Shown here: positions 35,610 to 48,148 of the stretch, piece by piece
Numbering within the stretch: position 1 is the stretch's first letter
Layout of the letters: each line of letters starts with the position of its first letter
Made by a program: the position numbers and the translations under genes
DNA from: Malachius bipustulatus
Taxonomy: Eukaryota > Arthropoda > Insecta > Coleoptera > Melyridae
Direction: 5' to 3'
Assembly: GCA_910589415.1 (NCBI GenBank)
Contig: OU342633.1
Span: 20,560,858-20,624,857, forward strand
Length of the DNA stretch: 64,000 nt
Notes under the pieces: model-generated
What the model saw: only the letters and a program-made list of their open reading frames with translations
Database searches by the model: none
What the model was told of the DNA's origin: nothing

Positions 35610-37830
35610 GGGAATCTCTGAGAAAAATTATTTTTAGACAGTAATAAGAGAGATTAAAACAAAATAAAAATGCTCATAAATAATTATTTTGCAATAATAA
35701 TTTTACAGTCCAATCACAATAACTGCAAACACTGATGTAGTTATAAAAATACATCAATCAATAAATTATAATATTATTAATGGCGTAGTAATAAATTATT
35801 GCGTAAATGATTATTATAATTACGCTTTATTATAATTTTTAATTACAATAACATAATATAACATCTTAGATGGCCTTATTATGTATTTTACACCGAGTGA
35901 CTAATAAATCGTTAATTTACTTTTAGTAACATTCGGGAAGATCGAGAACAGTCGCGTGTTTCCTACATATACGATATCGGGAAGAGTTGTATGTGTATTG
36001 ACCCCAATAACAAGAATTATTCCAAAGAGGTCATCAGACTGCACGTCAAGATAGGGAGACAAGTGAGTGACAGGCAAGAAAACACAAAGGACATGTTGAC
36101 GTCTGCATCGAGTTATATCGCATTGAAGTGATGAGACTATTCTGTACGTTGCGTATTCACTTGATCTGTTATTTAGTGGATGGAGTTCATTTACATGGCG
36201 CATTTGGGCCTCGAGTTGCTTCAATGCAAGACAGCTCAGGAGTTATATTTTCCATACACGAACCGAAGAAAGTCTTACATTGTTCTTGAGGCAAATTTCG
36301 TCTTACGTATATGTATAGTTACGTAGGTAATAAGCTTTATGATGATAAGTACATAATATTGATAGAAAAAATGCTTTGAATGAAGATAAGCGCATTAGTC
36401 AATATGTTTGATAGTTAGAAAGTTTATAAGATGGCTGACCATTTTTTTATTTGATTTAAGTAATTATGAACTTTATAATCTTTATTAGTACCTTCCCATT
36501 TTACGCCCGCATAATCTTCCTCATATATTTTTTATTAATCAAATCATGTACTTATAAGTATTCGATAATTGTTTAAATGTGAAACCTCATATCCTGACCC
36601 ACAGAATAACTAAGTAGGTATATTCTTAATTTCCAGGCATGATAGGCATCAAAACATTTTTTTTCTATAAACATGTGTCCTAAAATGACTGGTTTCCAAA
36701 ATATTAGGTGTGAAAAAAACAAAAATATAAAAAAAAACAAAATACAAAAAATAAAAAAATACAAAAATACAGAAAGTTTAAAACAATAAAACTATTAATA
36801 TCTCACAGAGCCATTTGAAGAATTTTGGTTAAATTTGGCACCGTTCTTCGTTGTGATAAGACGCAAAATTACTAGATGATAGGTAAATATTAGTTCCATG
36901 CACTGACGCCCCACACTGAGGGCAGTCTTACTAATAAAATTGACAAAAAAATGTCACTGACTTATTTACAATATTTTTTCTGTTTAAGCAACTTAAAATA
37001 CCTACAAATTTTTTGTCTCTTGATATTGTTTTGTAACTTGCATCGTTTGTATCCTCCAAGCCAGGGGGTACAAAGGAGAGGAAGGAAAGGTGCCAGTTTT
37101 TGTGTTTCCGCGTATATCTCCCAAACGGTACATCGCAGGAAAGAATATATCCTCATATTAAATTAAAGTTCATAAAATTATCTAAGACTTTAATTCTGTG
37201 GTTTTTTCCCGAATTGTCAACCGTTTTCGAGCTACATGCCCTTTCTTCCTCTTATGAAAAATATGAGAATGATTTTCTTTATTATCACTACTTTTGTGGA
37301 ACGTGTAACTCAAAAACGGTTGGGATTCAAAAATCACCGGTATAAAAAAATGTAGATAATTTTATGGGTTTTCATTTATAATCATATAATCAAGAAATTT
37401 TCCCCTATGATACACTGTTTCGTATATAGATATAACCGAAAACACCAAAAATGGAATGTTTCCTCCCTCCACCCCCCCCAAATTACGACTAATTGACCTT
37501 GTTGCCGAATTCGCGTAGCTGAACGTAATATATCCTCCATTGCAATTGCTCTAGTAGAAGGACACGAAGTGGGAAAATGTAGAAAACCGTGAATGGGCCG
37601 AAATCGAGGAATCGTTAAAACTCATACGTCCGCGGCAGAATTCAGCGTACGGCTTCGAAACATTTTTTGCTATATATTTTGGATTTTCCGGCGGCGGAAA
37701 GGGATCATGGCAGATCCTCGGGAGATTCGTTCATGCTACTAAAATACATATTTTAATAACATTCATTTTTTAATTATTGTAAGTAGGTATAGTGTAATTT
37801 TATATATTTGGAAACAAACTTAAATAAATT
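35610..37830. other. Intron, partly unique
   Basis: 35900-36290 is GC-richer and unique (an open minus-strand frame there has no recognisable domain). 36960-37500 contains words such as CGTATATCTCCCAAACGG and CTCAAAAACGGTTGGG, typical of diverged transposon arms. No gene supported. Confidence 0.4.
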
Positions 37831-37837
37831 ATCCCGC

Positions 37838-38912
37838 ATATGGGTGTCTCTAAAAGATACCACCAACGTTCTACCACAGATTCCCGAGGAAAAAATATGC
37901 CGATTTAACCGAACTTATCCATGTCCAAAGTTGTATCCTTTTCAAGATACAGCCCTTAAAAGGGGGTCAAGTAAATACTCATTTTCCAGAATAAGTAAAA
38001 AATGGTTTAAACGAGAAACTTCAAAATTTCACCACCTACTACTATTGTTAAGACCAATAAACTGACGTAGCCTTACAAACATTGACGTACAGGGTGTTCC
38101 TATTTTTGATGTCGCGTCTCACGTTTGACCCCAGAACTTTTTTATCCGCACGCCACTGATTAATTTTGTATTTTTTATCTAAAGGTTGAAGTATTACTGA
38201 ACTTTTTGCGCCCTTATAAAAATTTTGTATCTTGCATGGTTTCCCCGTCATTAATTTTCAATGATACACCCACAATGCTGAAAACGTATTTGAAAAATGT
38301 AATTTTTACTTAAAATTAATTAAATTTTATTTCACAAAGATGACTTAGATATCATCAGATATCAGGATAAGTCTTATCGGTTGTTTGATTATGCTTATCA
38401 TTGTACGCAATCTAATTTGAATATTTTTCAAATAATTTATTTAATTACATTTTTCAAATACGTTTTCAGCATTGTGGGTGTATCATTGAAAATGAATGAC
38501 GGGGAAACCATGCAAGATACAAAATTTTTATAAGGGCGCAAAAAGTTCAGTAATACTTCAACCTTTAGATAAAAAATACAAAATTAATCAGTGGCGTGCG
38601 GATAAAAAAGTTCTGGGGTCAAACGTGAGACGCGACATCAAAAATAGGAACACCCTGTACGTCAATGTTTGTAAGACTACGTCAGTTTATTGGTCTTAAC
38701 AATAGTAGTAAGTGGTGAAATTTTGAAGTTTCTCGTTTAAACCATTTTTGACTTATTCTGGAAAATGAGTATTTAGTTGACCCCCTTTTAAGGGCTGTAT
38801 CTTGAAAAGGGTACAACTTTGGACATGGATAAGTTCGGTTAAATCGGCATATTTTTTCCTCGGGAATCTGTGGTAGAACGTTGGTGGTACCTTTTAGAGA
38901 CACCCTGTATAT
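37838..38912. mobile_element. 1.07-kb near-perfect palindrome
   Basis: Two arms of about 470 bp (37838-38310 and 38440-38912) are almost identical inverted copies around a spacer of about 130 bp. Termini are ATATGGGTGTCTCTAAAAG (left, decayed) and AGAGACACCCTGTAT (right, canonical). Inner TACAGGGTGTTCC / GGAACACCCTGTAC words in each arm suggest the arm itself contains a nested terminus. Both arms encode the same 67-codon frame, differing by one residue, which is a trivial consequence of arm identity. A recent non-autonomous element. Confidence 0.9.
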
Positions 38913-39029
38913 ACTTATATACTTATATATAACTTAACAAAATTGAAAATAAAACCAGTGTTCTTAGTTTAGATTTGACGAATATTATATCGTTGATCTT
39001 AAATTATTTACGTTACGTGTTAGGTATAT
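38913..39029. other. AT-rich spacer
   Basis: TATATACTTATATAC-type low-complexity sequence follows the palindrome. Confidence 0.4.
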
Positions 39030-39105
39030 AGTTGCAAAAGGGAGAAATGCGGCGCGAACCGAAAACGCGCGAGTATTAGAGACTTCAAAGCACAATAGCA
39101 CCGTT
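39030..39105 (+). repeat. Conserved short block, copy 1
   Basis: GAGAAATGCGGCGCGAACCG, then GTATTAGAGACTTCAAAGCA. The same pair of words, in the same order and orientation, recurs at 60880-60955. GC-rich core in AT-rich surroundings. Confidence 0.6.
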
Positions 39106-41245
39106 ATTGGGAAAGGAATTAACTAATTCGGAAGGTTTTTTTTTAACTAGAAATTGAGTATTTGATATAAGTAAAGTTTAAATAGTTAACTGTCAATGAG
39201 AGAAATATCGGGCTCTAGCAGGAGCAATTTTAGCGTAGGAAATCATGCTGATAAGCGCAAAATTATCTAATCTGGCACCTCGAATTTATAGATAAATACT
39301 AAAGTAATTTTTTGTAACGTATATTACCTCTCAAATTTCACATCAATATAGGTATATTTACGTATATAAAGATTACCTACCGACGTGTTAAATTTGCTAG
39401 TATTGGCTTGTCAAACACCTTCGGATTCGCCTAAATTTTACTTGCACACTGCATTAGATAAAATATAGGAGTGCTTTCCATTAAAGGAATATTTCACGCT
39501 TTGATTGCATCCAGTATTTGATATCGATGATGGATGGGAAAGAGTAACTGTTATTCCTAAAACGTTTGATATTAAGTGCTTATCAAAATTAACGGTTGTT
39601 TCTCTGGGAACACGTTATATTATTAAAAATGTGAGAGGCAAGAAATTTACAAGATAAATACCAGTTATATTACATTAGGTATGTATTATACTCCTGTTTT
39701 TTTATAGGTACAAGAAACTTAATACTCAATAGTATAAGACAAAATATCAACCAATAATATTAGGTAGGTATGCTTTAAAAATATGTCTAACACTACTAGC
39801 ACTACCATATCTGTTAAATCGACTATAGCATATTATATGTAAGAAAAAACATTTTTTTTGTTTATAAATCGAAAGTCAAAAGGTTTAAATTGTATTTTGA
39901 ATAATAAAAAATTCAAATCAGCAAAGTGTAAAGCCGGATTTAGACTCTTAATGTATCTTGAAGATCATAATGGATAAAATTTCAATGAGGATTCGGAGGG
40001 TGAATCTCAATTTAAAAAGAATTTCATTTTCAAGGTTGGCGCAAGCTAATGCAGTGTTTGTATAGTATTTGGATCGAATAAGAAATGCTCCGATAATTTT
40101 TCTATCCATTTATAACTGTCCGTCTATTTCCTCTCTGATGTGTCCCTTTCCCCTATTTCGGCTGCGATGATCGCTTTCGAGGGTGAATTGTTTAAAGATA
40201 AATAGAAATCGTGAATACTCGAGTGTGCAAATTGGAAACACAGCTCTGCTATAAAATCCCATTTAAGTATGAAACTTTATATTCGATAGGTAATAAATAA
40301 TACTACTTAAGTAGGTACAACTTAATACATATATGTATAGGTAATAATAATTCTTATGATGACATCACTTTACTCACAATATTAAGTATCATAACAAATA
40401 AAAGCTCTCTCATAGGTATAGCTCTCATATACCTACACTCGTGAACGTAAAAAATTACAAAAGAATCGATTCTATATACCTACTGTTTAGCTCATGTCTT
40501 TGGAAAAACAAGAAGAAACTAATATGGCTCATGACTTGATAAAATTTACGCTTGTTACCAGTAAATGCAACACTTTTTTCATCGATCCCATTCACGCCGT
40601 ATATCTCCACGGTAATAACTGTACCCTCAAAAGAATAAAACGATCCCGTCACGTATAGACGGGCATTAATTTGAACACGTATAATACTTATAGCTTAAAA
40701 TGTCCATCGTCCGATAGACTGAACTGAAAGACCTACCAGGCTGGCATCAGAAAATAAACCATCAATCACTCCCGCCTTGGAAACAGTTGAAACAAAGCAG
40801 TATAAAATCAGCGGGAAATACGAACTATAGGTCCCTAACGAGAGACCATACTTAGCGAAAGACGCATTGTATCTTGCTTTTTATTCAATACAAAAACTAT
40901 TACTGAAGATTTCATAAATGGATGATGAATAGTTTCTTGCAGATGCCTTGTGTAAGGATCGTTTCGTTGAGTGAAACCGATGCCGGAGTGCAAAACATGA
41001 CCGACCCAAATTAAATAATAACATGAAATTAAAGTGGTGAATATCATTCTGACGATATGGGGCATTTTTAACCGAGCTGTCAACAATTCACTGTTATTAA
41101 TCAGGGGATCAAGTCGCTTGCTCATATGGGGGCTTCATAGATATAATATGGTACACTGAGAAAAATGTCAGCGTGGAATAGCATTAAATCATGTTCTTCC
41201 TGACTTGTTTAATGGTGAAACTGGGACTAAATTCTACAAGTACGT
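39106..41245. other. Intron, no supported gene
   Basis: Short minus-strand frames at 40455..40652 and 40835..41125 may be further remnants of the degraded coding region to the right, but carry no motif I can name. Confidence 0.4.
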
Positions 41246-41248
41246 TTT

Positions 41249-41525
41249 GCCATGCCTAGTAATGTATAACGCATAAGGCTATATGGACAGTATAAGCACG
41301 CGTATCGTGACGTCTAAGGGCAGCAAGGAATACCATGATATCCCTGGCCTTCCTACTTGTATCATGCAAAATGCTAGAAGAACGTTTCGCCATGCACAGA
41401 ACGTAAAACGCATAAGGCTGCTGGTACAGTATAAGCAGGCTAATGGTAATGTCTAATGGCATTTCAAACAGTCTGTAAATCAAGCTGTTCAGCAATGGAT
41501 TCACAACAGTAAGGATAATACACAC
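41249..41525 (-). pseudogene. Degraded coding-like sequence with internal duplication
   Basis: The minus-strand frame includes NPLLNSLIYRLFEMPLDIT and LLILYQQPYAFYVLCMAKRS, a hydrophobic-then-polar pattern like a transmembrane segment and following loop. A stretch of about 75 bases (GCATAAGGCT..CAGTATAAGCA..GTCTAA) is duplicated, at about 41249-41325 and 41392-41465, 143 bases apart. Upstream, an AG acceptor near 41747 is followed by SNSDCLLFKYLSDLFNIKVL. Possibly related to the chemoreceptor-like exons at 43637-44134. Identity unproven. Confidence 0.3.
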
Positions 41526-42659
41526 TGCCGGTCATGGAGAATTAAATAGAAATTTCTGCGTAAGACTCTTTCCTTAGGCATGGCAGAACTCCATGTGATG
41601 ATTTTTTTAGCAGTTACCAGTTCACTGAAAGGCAGTGTACAACATTTTTTCAAGCAGAGCGTATTGCTGGTATCACCAGATGCAGCACTTTGATATTAAA
41701 AAGGTCACTCAAGTATTTAAATAATAGACAGTCACTATTTGACTGCAAGATAAATTATTTCCTGGCATATTTAAAGGGAGGCGCAAGATAAAAATCGCTT
41801 GCAAGCCTTTGGATACTCACTGAAACGATACTTACTTTACACTCAGCACTGAACTGGCATTAGGTCTGTTTGCTGTAAGTAGTTGCCAATTTAATTCTAT
41901 CGGTCTTTTTTTCAAGTTAATTTTTAATTTAATTTCGAGATCCTCATATCTAATAAAAAAAAAAACTAATAGGAGATCAATAGGAATATCAGTAAAAATT
42001 AATAATAAGTGAATTAGGTGGCCACCTACTTCAGGGTATATTATTATTCCATATTCAATTTGTTTACTGCCCAAAAGACGAGAATTTTATATAAATATAA
42101 TACATCCTGAAATATTTCGTTTCGGTCGAAGTTTCGGTATTACTTACAGTTATGTTTTTATATATACAATTTTTATATATTTTGTATTAAAATTCGATTT
42201 ATCCAATCCTGTTTTACCAAAACAAAATACAGAAAAGTTAGTGACATAATTTTTTATAGCAACTCAGAATATTTGGATGGCCTGTTTTCTCCATTATTAT
42301 TAATTTTAAACGGCAAAAAAAGTCAACAAAAGTTGTGGCAACCCATTTCCATATTTTCATAAAGTTAAGTGATTTTTTGATAACATAATAATTAATTAAT
42401 TAACTCAAAGCTTAAAACATACATTTGATTTTGGAGAAAATTCTAAGTAGATGTCAAATAAGTATTTTAACTGAAATTGTGTAATTTAACTCTCAGTAAT
42501 TTTTAAAAAGAATTAGAATTTATTAGAATTAGAATTAGGATAGGAATGTTGCAAATAAAACTTAGGTTTTAATGCATAAAATTTTTATTGAAAAACATTC
42601 AAACAACATATTTAATTAATCATTATAAGAGAAAAAAAACTCATTATTTAATTCAAAAT

Positions 42660-43252
42660 AAATATACAGGGTGATCCCGAAATGGTGGACACTGATAGCA
42701 TCACAGTATTCATTGTGGATTTTACGGAGTAATCAATTAACTTTTTCTCCAGAATGGTTTCTTTAAAAAGATATGACCAACCTTTCTTCAGGAAAAAAAT
42801 AGTGTGCAGGTCTAAAATACCCAGACAGATATTACCTACCATGGAAACAGATGGAGTGGCAAGTTCAGCAAAGTTTCAAAAAATTTTCGTTGCGGGGATA
42901 CCATAGACGATAATATTATTCAAAATATATTTCCAATCCGTTGTTTTAAGTTCGAATTCGAATAACGATGCCATATTGGCAAATTTTATTCGACTCTACT
43001 CTCCAGGAATTGGTAGAGTTTGAATGCCTCTAATTCCGTTACCGTTAATAAAAAAAAAAAAACAAGCACTTTCGTAATATAGTTATGGGAGATAATATGT
43101 GTTTTGACAGTGGAAGTTATTTAAATTTGACTGTCATTTTTATTTAAATTTTAGAAAAAGCACACCCTATATGTCGGTAACGAAGCCGAGGAAAACATTT
43201 TTGTTTTAAATTTACAGTCTTTCTAAACAACCTCTACAACACCCTGTATACC
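42660..43252. repeat. Sequence between two CAGGGTG-type ends
   Basis: TATACAGGGTGATCCCGAAA begins at 42664 and CAACACCCTGTATACC ends near 43252. The inner sequence does not pair, so these may be ends of two different decayed elements. Confidence 0.35.
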
Positions 43253-43636
43253 TACCATGCCATGTTCACCATTTATCACACTGTATAGGCATTCTCAATA
43301 AATTAAATTAATTTAAAGGCATAAAGTAACGTACATTTCATCAAGGTTCACCATGACTGCATGTTAACATATTTGACACATAAGAAAATAAGGAAACTGC
43401 ATCAAGGTAGTATAGGACATAATATACATTGTGAGCAAAATAATGTAAATTGAACTCGACAGTTTTTAACATTTTGCAGAAAAAATCACACTGTCACTGT
43501 GACTCACATGTAATACTTCTCTAATTTCTGCCAAAGAACGGTTGAAATGTTTCATCACACAAATCTACAGTAACGTTTTCATTTTGCTCACACTATAATA
43601 CTTGCAAAAAGACACACACTAAATTATTACGTATAT

Positions 43637-43807
43637 CTATGGTAAAATTGGTATAGGTATTATAGTCGGGGAAACACAGTCGAACAATGCAATAATAACA
43701 CGGAAATCATCGATTATAAGTATGTTCGCGTAGGTACCTACAACTTGAAATAAAAAATGCGAAAAACGCGCATCCGCGTCCATGTACCACGCACAACGTG
43801 CGAACAA
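43637..43807 (-). pseudogene. Possible gustatory-receptor-like 3' exon
   Basis: After a CTTAGTAG acceptor-like sequence the minus strand reads LFARCAWYMDADARFSHF and LFQVVGTYANILIIDDF, with TAG at 43637..43639. Insect gustatory receptors (7tm_7) end in F.A.G.F....LL..I.G...TYLVILIQF. The Cys/Ala turn, the aromatic spacing, the G-T-Y and the following aliphatic run fit, but the usual QF is replaced and the spacing is slightly long. Reading frame does not join cleanly to the upstream exon through the strong donor at 43941. Listed as a degraded candidate. Confidence 0.3.
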
Positions 43808-43941
43808 CTACTAAGTCAAGCAACGCTAAATTATTATTATAAACAGGACGAAAGATTCCATCGCGCAATCGCACCCGTACACTTTTCACACGTCCCGGGA
43901 CTTCACACGGCTTTCCACAGTATTTCACATAACTTACCGAA

Positions 43942-44134
43942 CTTGCTTACTGCTCAGATTTACCAAGAACGCAGATATACCTTTGTTAACGTTTTTACTG
44001 ATTTTACTATCAGAATAATAGTGCAGCAGCGGCAGTTTAACTGCACGAAATATAATATTATGAATTCCCATGTGTATAATGTAGTTCCTTACTGCGTTGC
44101 AGGACAAGAATCTAACATCATTTATTCTGCAGAA
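43942..44134 (-). pseudogene. Possible gustatory-receptor-like penultimate exon
   Basis: A minus-strand block bounded by TTTCTGCAG (acceptor) and GTAAGT (donor, 43941-43936) is open in one frame for its full length of about 64 codons. It reads INDVRFLSCNAVRNYIIHM ... LPLLHYYSDSKISKNVNK, then GISAFLVNLSSKQVR at the donor. A segment of the form I..FL..L....V immediately before the last intron, preceding F.A.GFF, is typical of insect gustatory receptors. The plus strand has a 181-codon open frame over the same region; it lacks any recognisable motif. Confidence 0.35.
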
Positions 44135-44545
44135 ACGTTACACATACAATTAAAATCAGGGAGGACGCTAGGTAACGTTTCTGATAATGGTGCTTCAGAA
44201 AGACAACGTGAACGACATCCAGGTAATGGTATTACGGCCGTACCTTTTCTCGAAATTGTGTCTCTACAAACCTCAATATTTGTTAATACCAGGCAAGAAT
44301 GACCATGAACAATTATTTTCCGGCATATTTTCACGTAAGAGAAAAATAGCGATCACTCTGCTTAGCAGCACCAGATTGTAACGCCAATAATTCTGCAGAA
44401 ACGTTACACAGTTAAAATCAGGGAGGATGCTACGTACCGTTTATGATAATGGTGTTTTAGAACGACAACGTGAGCGACATCCAGGTAATGGTATTACGGT
44501 AATACCATTTCTCGAAATTGTGTCTCTACAAAACTCAATATCTGC
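44129..44545 (-). repeat. Tandem duplication in the degraded exon region
   Basis: About 155 bases (44129-44280) recur at 44392-44545 with about 85 percent identity by eye. Both copies include the TTTCTGCAG acceptor and the first codons of the following exon. In the minus frame both read IE.CRDTISR.G then VIPLPGCRSRC, so the copy unit spans the end of one exon, an intron and the start of the next. Confidence 0.6.
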
Positions 44546-44549
44546 TATA

Positions 44550-46700
44550 CGGTTGTCTTATTCGTATTAAATGTGTTTCAGCCAGATTTAATGATGCTGC
44601 ATACGTAGTACTGCAAATACCGTTCTACCATTCTGGCTGGACAGAAAATTTTTCTCAGTGTACCTACAAGCAGAAATCAGCAGAATTACTCGAATTTTTT
44701 CAAGAGGTTACTATAATAGTAGGCAACTGCAGAAAATTTCATTACAATGTTAATTAATACCTATTATCTAATGCAATTACCATAACTTCCTGATGGCGAC
44801 GAAGATTTGGAACGTCTAGCTGAAAGATCGCAGTTGAAACTTTCACCGTTATATTTTTGAGCCCCGTCAGAGATTTTTCTATCTGAAAACAATCGCAAAT
44901 TAACGATTTTTTTTTTGTTATATTATACCTAAATGTACATTCTGCTGTACAGATGTAGCCTACACTCCAACCCATTAACTAGAAGAAGTCGAAGGGCAAA
45001 CTTTAAAGAAAGATCAATTCTTTCTCGATGTATACACTAACAATAATTTGTTCAGAATTTCAGTATTTCATTAAATTGCCTTTTTTTCTTTTTTGAAAGA
45101 CTATAATATTTTAATAATTTATAGAGAAACAACGATTTTACAGGAAATAAAACGGATCAAAACAAGAATCCCTGACATGCAGCTATAGTTGCTCAGGTAG
45201 AGGTTAGGTTCGCGAGTGAGGCTTGGTAACCACGATAAGTGACCAGGCCGCCAAGGCCCTTTTTCGTTTTCGTCACACCATATTGGAATTGGTGTAAATC
45301 CTACCTACTAAAACATTCGCGACATTTTCAGAAAATCCATCAGAACATCATTCCCTGATGAGAGAAATCACTTCTTTTGGTAGTGATGGTGCTTCTGGCC
45401 CAAATATTGAAGCCTGAAGCCAGTACATGCTTATAATAGTGATCGAAATTATCGCCGTCAGCTCCACATTTGGGGTAGGCTGAGTCCCTCCCAACCCCAT
45501 AAGTTGTAAGTATAAGGATACCTGGTTAGAGTGTTATGAGCTTGTTCCGGTTCAGTTTGATGATAGGCTGATAGATTATCCTGTTTCTGTTAGTACCAGC
45601 TATAGATGGCATATCTGCAACCTGTTTCTCCCAGTACTGCTCTATTTACACCTTTTTGGGCCCATTCTTTGATTTATGGCCTCAATTTAAAAACTTTTGG
45701 TCAAACCAAGTATATACACGCTTTGGTTAAAAAAAATTTACCTGATCACGAGACTCGCATATAGTGAGAGATACTGCGGAATACTATCTGCTAAGGACTA
45801 TCTGCATGCATCGTTTTCTTTCAGAAAATTGTCCTATTAAACCTTTTTCGTTCTGGCTGCCTGATGGAGGTTCACGTTTACCTCTGCTTGTAAGACAGTT
45901 GCAATTGACCCCAGGGTATAAAATCTCACCAGGCCGGTCTTGCCAGGCAGATCGGCAGATTCCCTCTCCAATGTCATGTCATTATTTATAAGCATTCCTG
46001 GACTCATCTGCATGTAAAACAGACTACTCCTCCTGGTTTGAAGATTACCTCTCCTTTTTTCCTTTTTATTTTTGGGAATTGGGGGGGAATATTTCCTTTT
46101 TCACCAATTTTTTACTGTGCATGACTGAGGTAATCTTAAAAATTGAGATGGGGATCTTCTACTCATTGAGCCTGGAAATCGCAGGTCTTATGGTCCCTGT
46201 TTGAGTGTCAAGCCTTTTCATGTTCCAATCCATCATTCTGAAATAGGCCGCCATCACCTTGCTTTTATCCAAATGAGAAGCAGCGGCAGCCCCAGGCTTC
46301 CCTCAATGATATTGAGGAAAGCTGACTCTTTGCGCTATTTTTGAGACCAACTTCTTTGTCTTGGTTTCTTGGTTTGATGATGGTCGTGTGTAACTATAGC
46401 GAATCATCCGTTTCAGTCCCCAGACTTTGCCAATTTACCCTTCGTGAGTACTATAGACAATACTGTTCAAGTAAAGTAAAGTTCTTGAATGCAAAATCGA
46501 TCGAAGACGGGTATACGAAATCTTCAATGCAACCCTTAAAGAGTAAGCGAAACGTGAGGTGGGTCCTCCATATATTAGAAAAAATAACATTTCCTATTTT
46601 TAGGAGCTTCATTTGGATGGATGATAAATAAAACACTTTAGAGCTTCATTTTACTTCTCATAGGACTTATTCCTAATAATTTCTTCCTGATAGAAAATTT
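44550..46700. other. GC-richer degraded region, no gene named
   Basis: 45180-46330 is GC-richer than its surroundings and contains coding-like fragments in shifting frames (for example WAHSLIYGLNLKTFGQTKYI near 45656). None matches a family that I can name. Possibly a dead retroelement or gene. Confidence 0.3.
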
Positions 46701-46709
46701 AGCCCCTCC

Positions 46710-47160
46710 TGAGACAATGGGGCTATTCTCGAGTTCGTGGGAATGAAAAGGTCACCGTAGATAGTTCTCATTCAAAGGGCAAACTTGATATGGAGATATT
46801 TGACAGCTGGAGTCATATTTTTGTCACATTTGGTCATAGGCGTAGGTAGCAAGTGTATGGAAAAAACAAAGTTTGAAAAAAGAAACCAAATATTAAACCG
46901 ACTATTATAGAGAACGAGGTATTTAGTTGGTACCTATTAGAAACATATAAATATTGACAGAGGGCTATAAAGTTTCAAATAAGCTTACTTAATATTAATT
47001 TTTGTGAATATTTAGACGGTTGTACGCTCATGAAGAAGCTGAGTTTTTTGTAGTTATAATTTGACAGGTACCCTAGGTTGACCGGTTTTCATGTGAACTC
47101 TCACGTCGGAATCGACTCCCGCACGAACTCGAGAGTAGCCCCAAGTCCGAGAATAGGTGT
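46710..47160. repeat. Segment bounded by inverted CTCGAGTTCGTG copies
   Basis: GGGGCTATTCTCGAGTTCGTG (left, about 46727) and CACGAACTCGAGAGTAGCCCC (right, about 47123) are near-perfect inverted copies about 400 bases apart. The core is shared with the hairpin at 24720-24784. Interior non-coding. Confidence 0.55.
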
Positions 47161-47164
47161 ATTC

Positions 47165-48010
47165 TGTGATTCGGGAAAATCGACAAATAACACTAAAACT
47201 CTTCTCATTGTCGTGTTTTTTTTTTGGTTTATTTGAAGAAAATTATGACCTCCAATAATTTATTTGTAAATTTGGGCTTAGCAATAGTACCTATTTACCT
47301 TCATAATTATCAAAATTTAAACAATGCTAAATTCTCCAATTATAACATCAAGCATTGACAAACAATTATTTATCTGTTTACTTGTCATTTATCGCATTAT
47401 GATGGCTAAATTCTTACGGAAAAGCAAACTCGACCCCAAGTGGCTTACATTCTGAGACTTTCTATTAATCGCTCCGTAATTTTTCTAGAAACGATTTCCT
47501 TATTATTAATCGTTATACACTGATGACGGTGTTATTCCCATGGACGTGTCAGTTGGTTAAAAATTTTCCGGTAAAAGTGTTATCTACCTCGCATGATCAT
47601 TTTTGTAATATACCTAATAAACCTAGTGCTGCATTTTTAGATAAAATCGCATTAAATTGACAAACCACAAGCAAATTACCAAAAGTGAGAGCAGCCTTCT
47701 GTATAACGATCCGGTATAATGTGAAATTTAATATGAAATTGAATATAAAAGAATTGCCGTTCTCATGGCCAAGCATATCTGTTTATTTATGTCAATATTT
47801 AAATTATTAAGTTACTTCTCGCATCATTTAACTAAAAATTTAGTTATTATAGTGATTTCTTATTCGAGAATTATTTACCTCCTGGATATTAAAATAAATG
47901 TGAATCCAGCATGTTCTAGTTTTCTTATCACTGTCCTAAATTGACTGCTTTCGCCGTTTATTGAAAAATTTACTTACCTATTATAGAAAAATAAAATAAA
48001 AATAAAAATA
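47165..48010. other. AT-rich intron, nothing recognised
   Basis: No gene or distinct repeat seen apart from A/T-rich low complexity near 47990. Confidence 0.45.
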
Positions 48011-48148
48011 GTTGTTTATTATACTACAAGAGAAAAAAGTGATAGATTTTAGCTCCAGATATGATTTCGTCCCCGACGCGTTTAGCAGAGGGGACAAACA
48101 CATCGAGAGCTAAAATCACACTTTTTTCTCGTGTGTAATATACAATTT
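48011..48148. repeat. Short foldback element
   Basis: TTTATTATACTACAAGAGAA, followed by aaaagtg and attttagctc, is mirrored by GAGCTAAAATCACACTTTTT and TCTCGTGTGTAATATAC. The apex carries GTCCCCGACGCGTTTAGCAG. MITE-like. Confidence 0.7.

Noticed and set aside
38048..38699. Pair of almost identical 67-codon ORFs on opposite strands
   Set aside because: They lie in the arms of the 1.07-kb palindrome, so their identity reflects arm identity and not selection on a protein.
43757..44302. 181-codon plus-strand ORF, the longest in the window
   Set aside because: No domain, no promoter or poly(A) context, and it overlaps minus-strand blocks with real-looking splice sites. The tandem copy at 44392-44545 does not keep this frame open.
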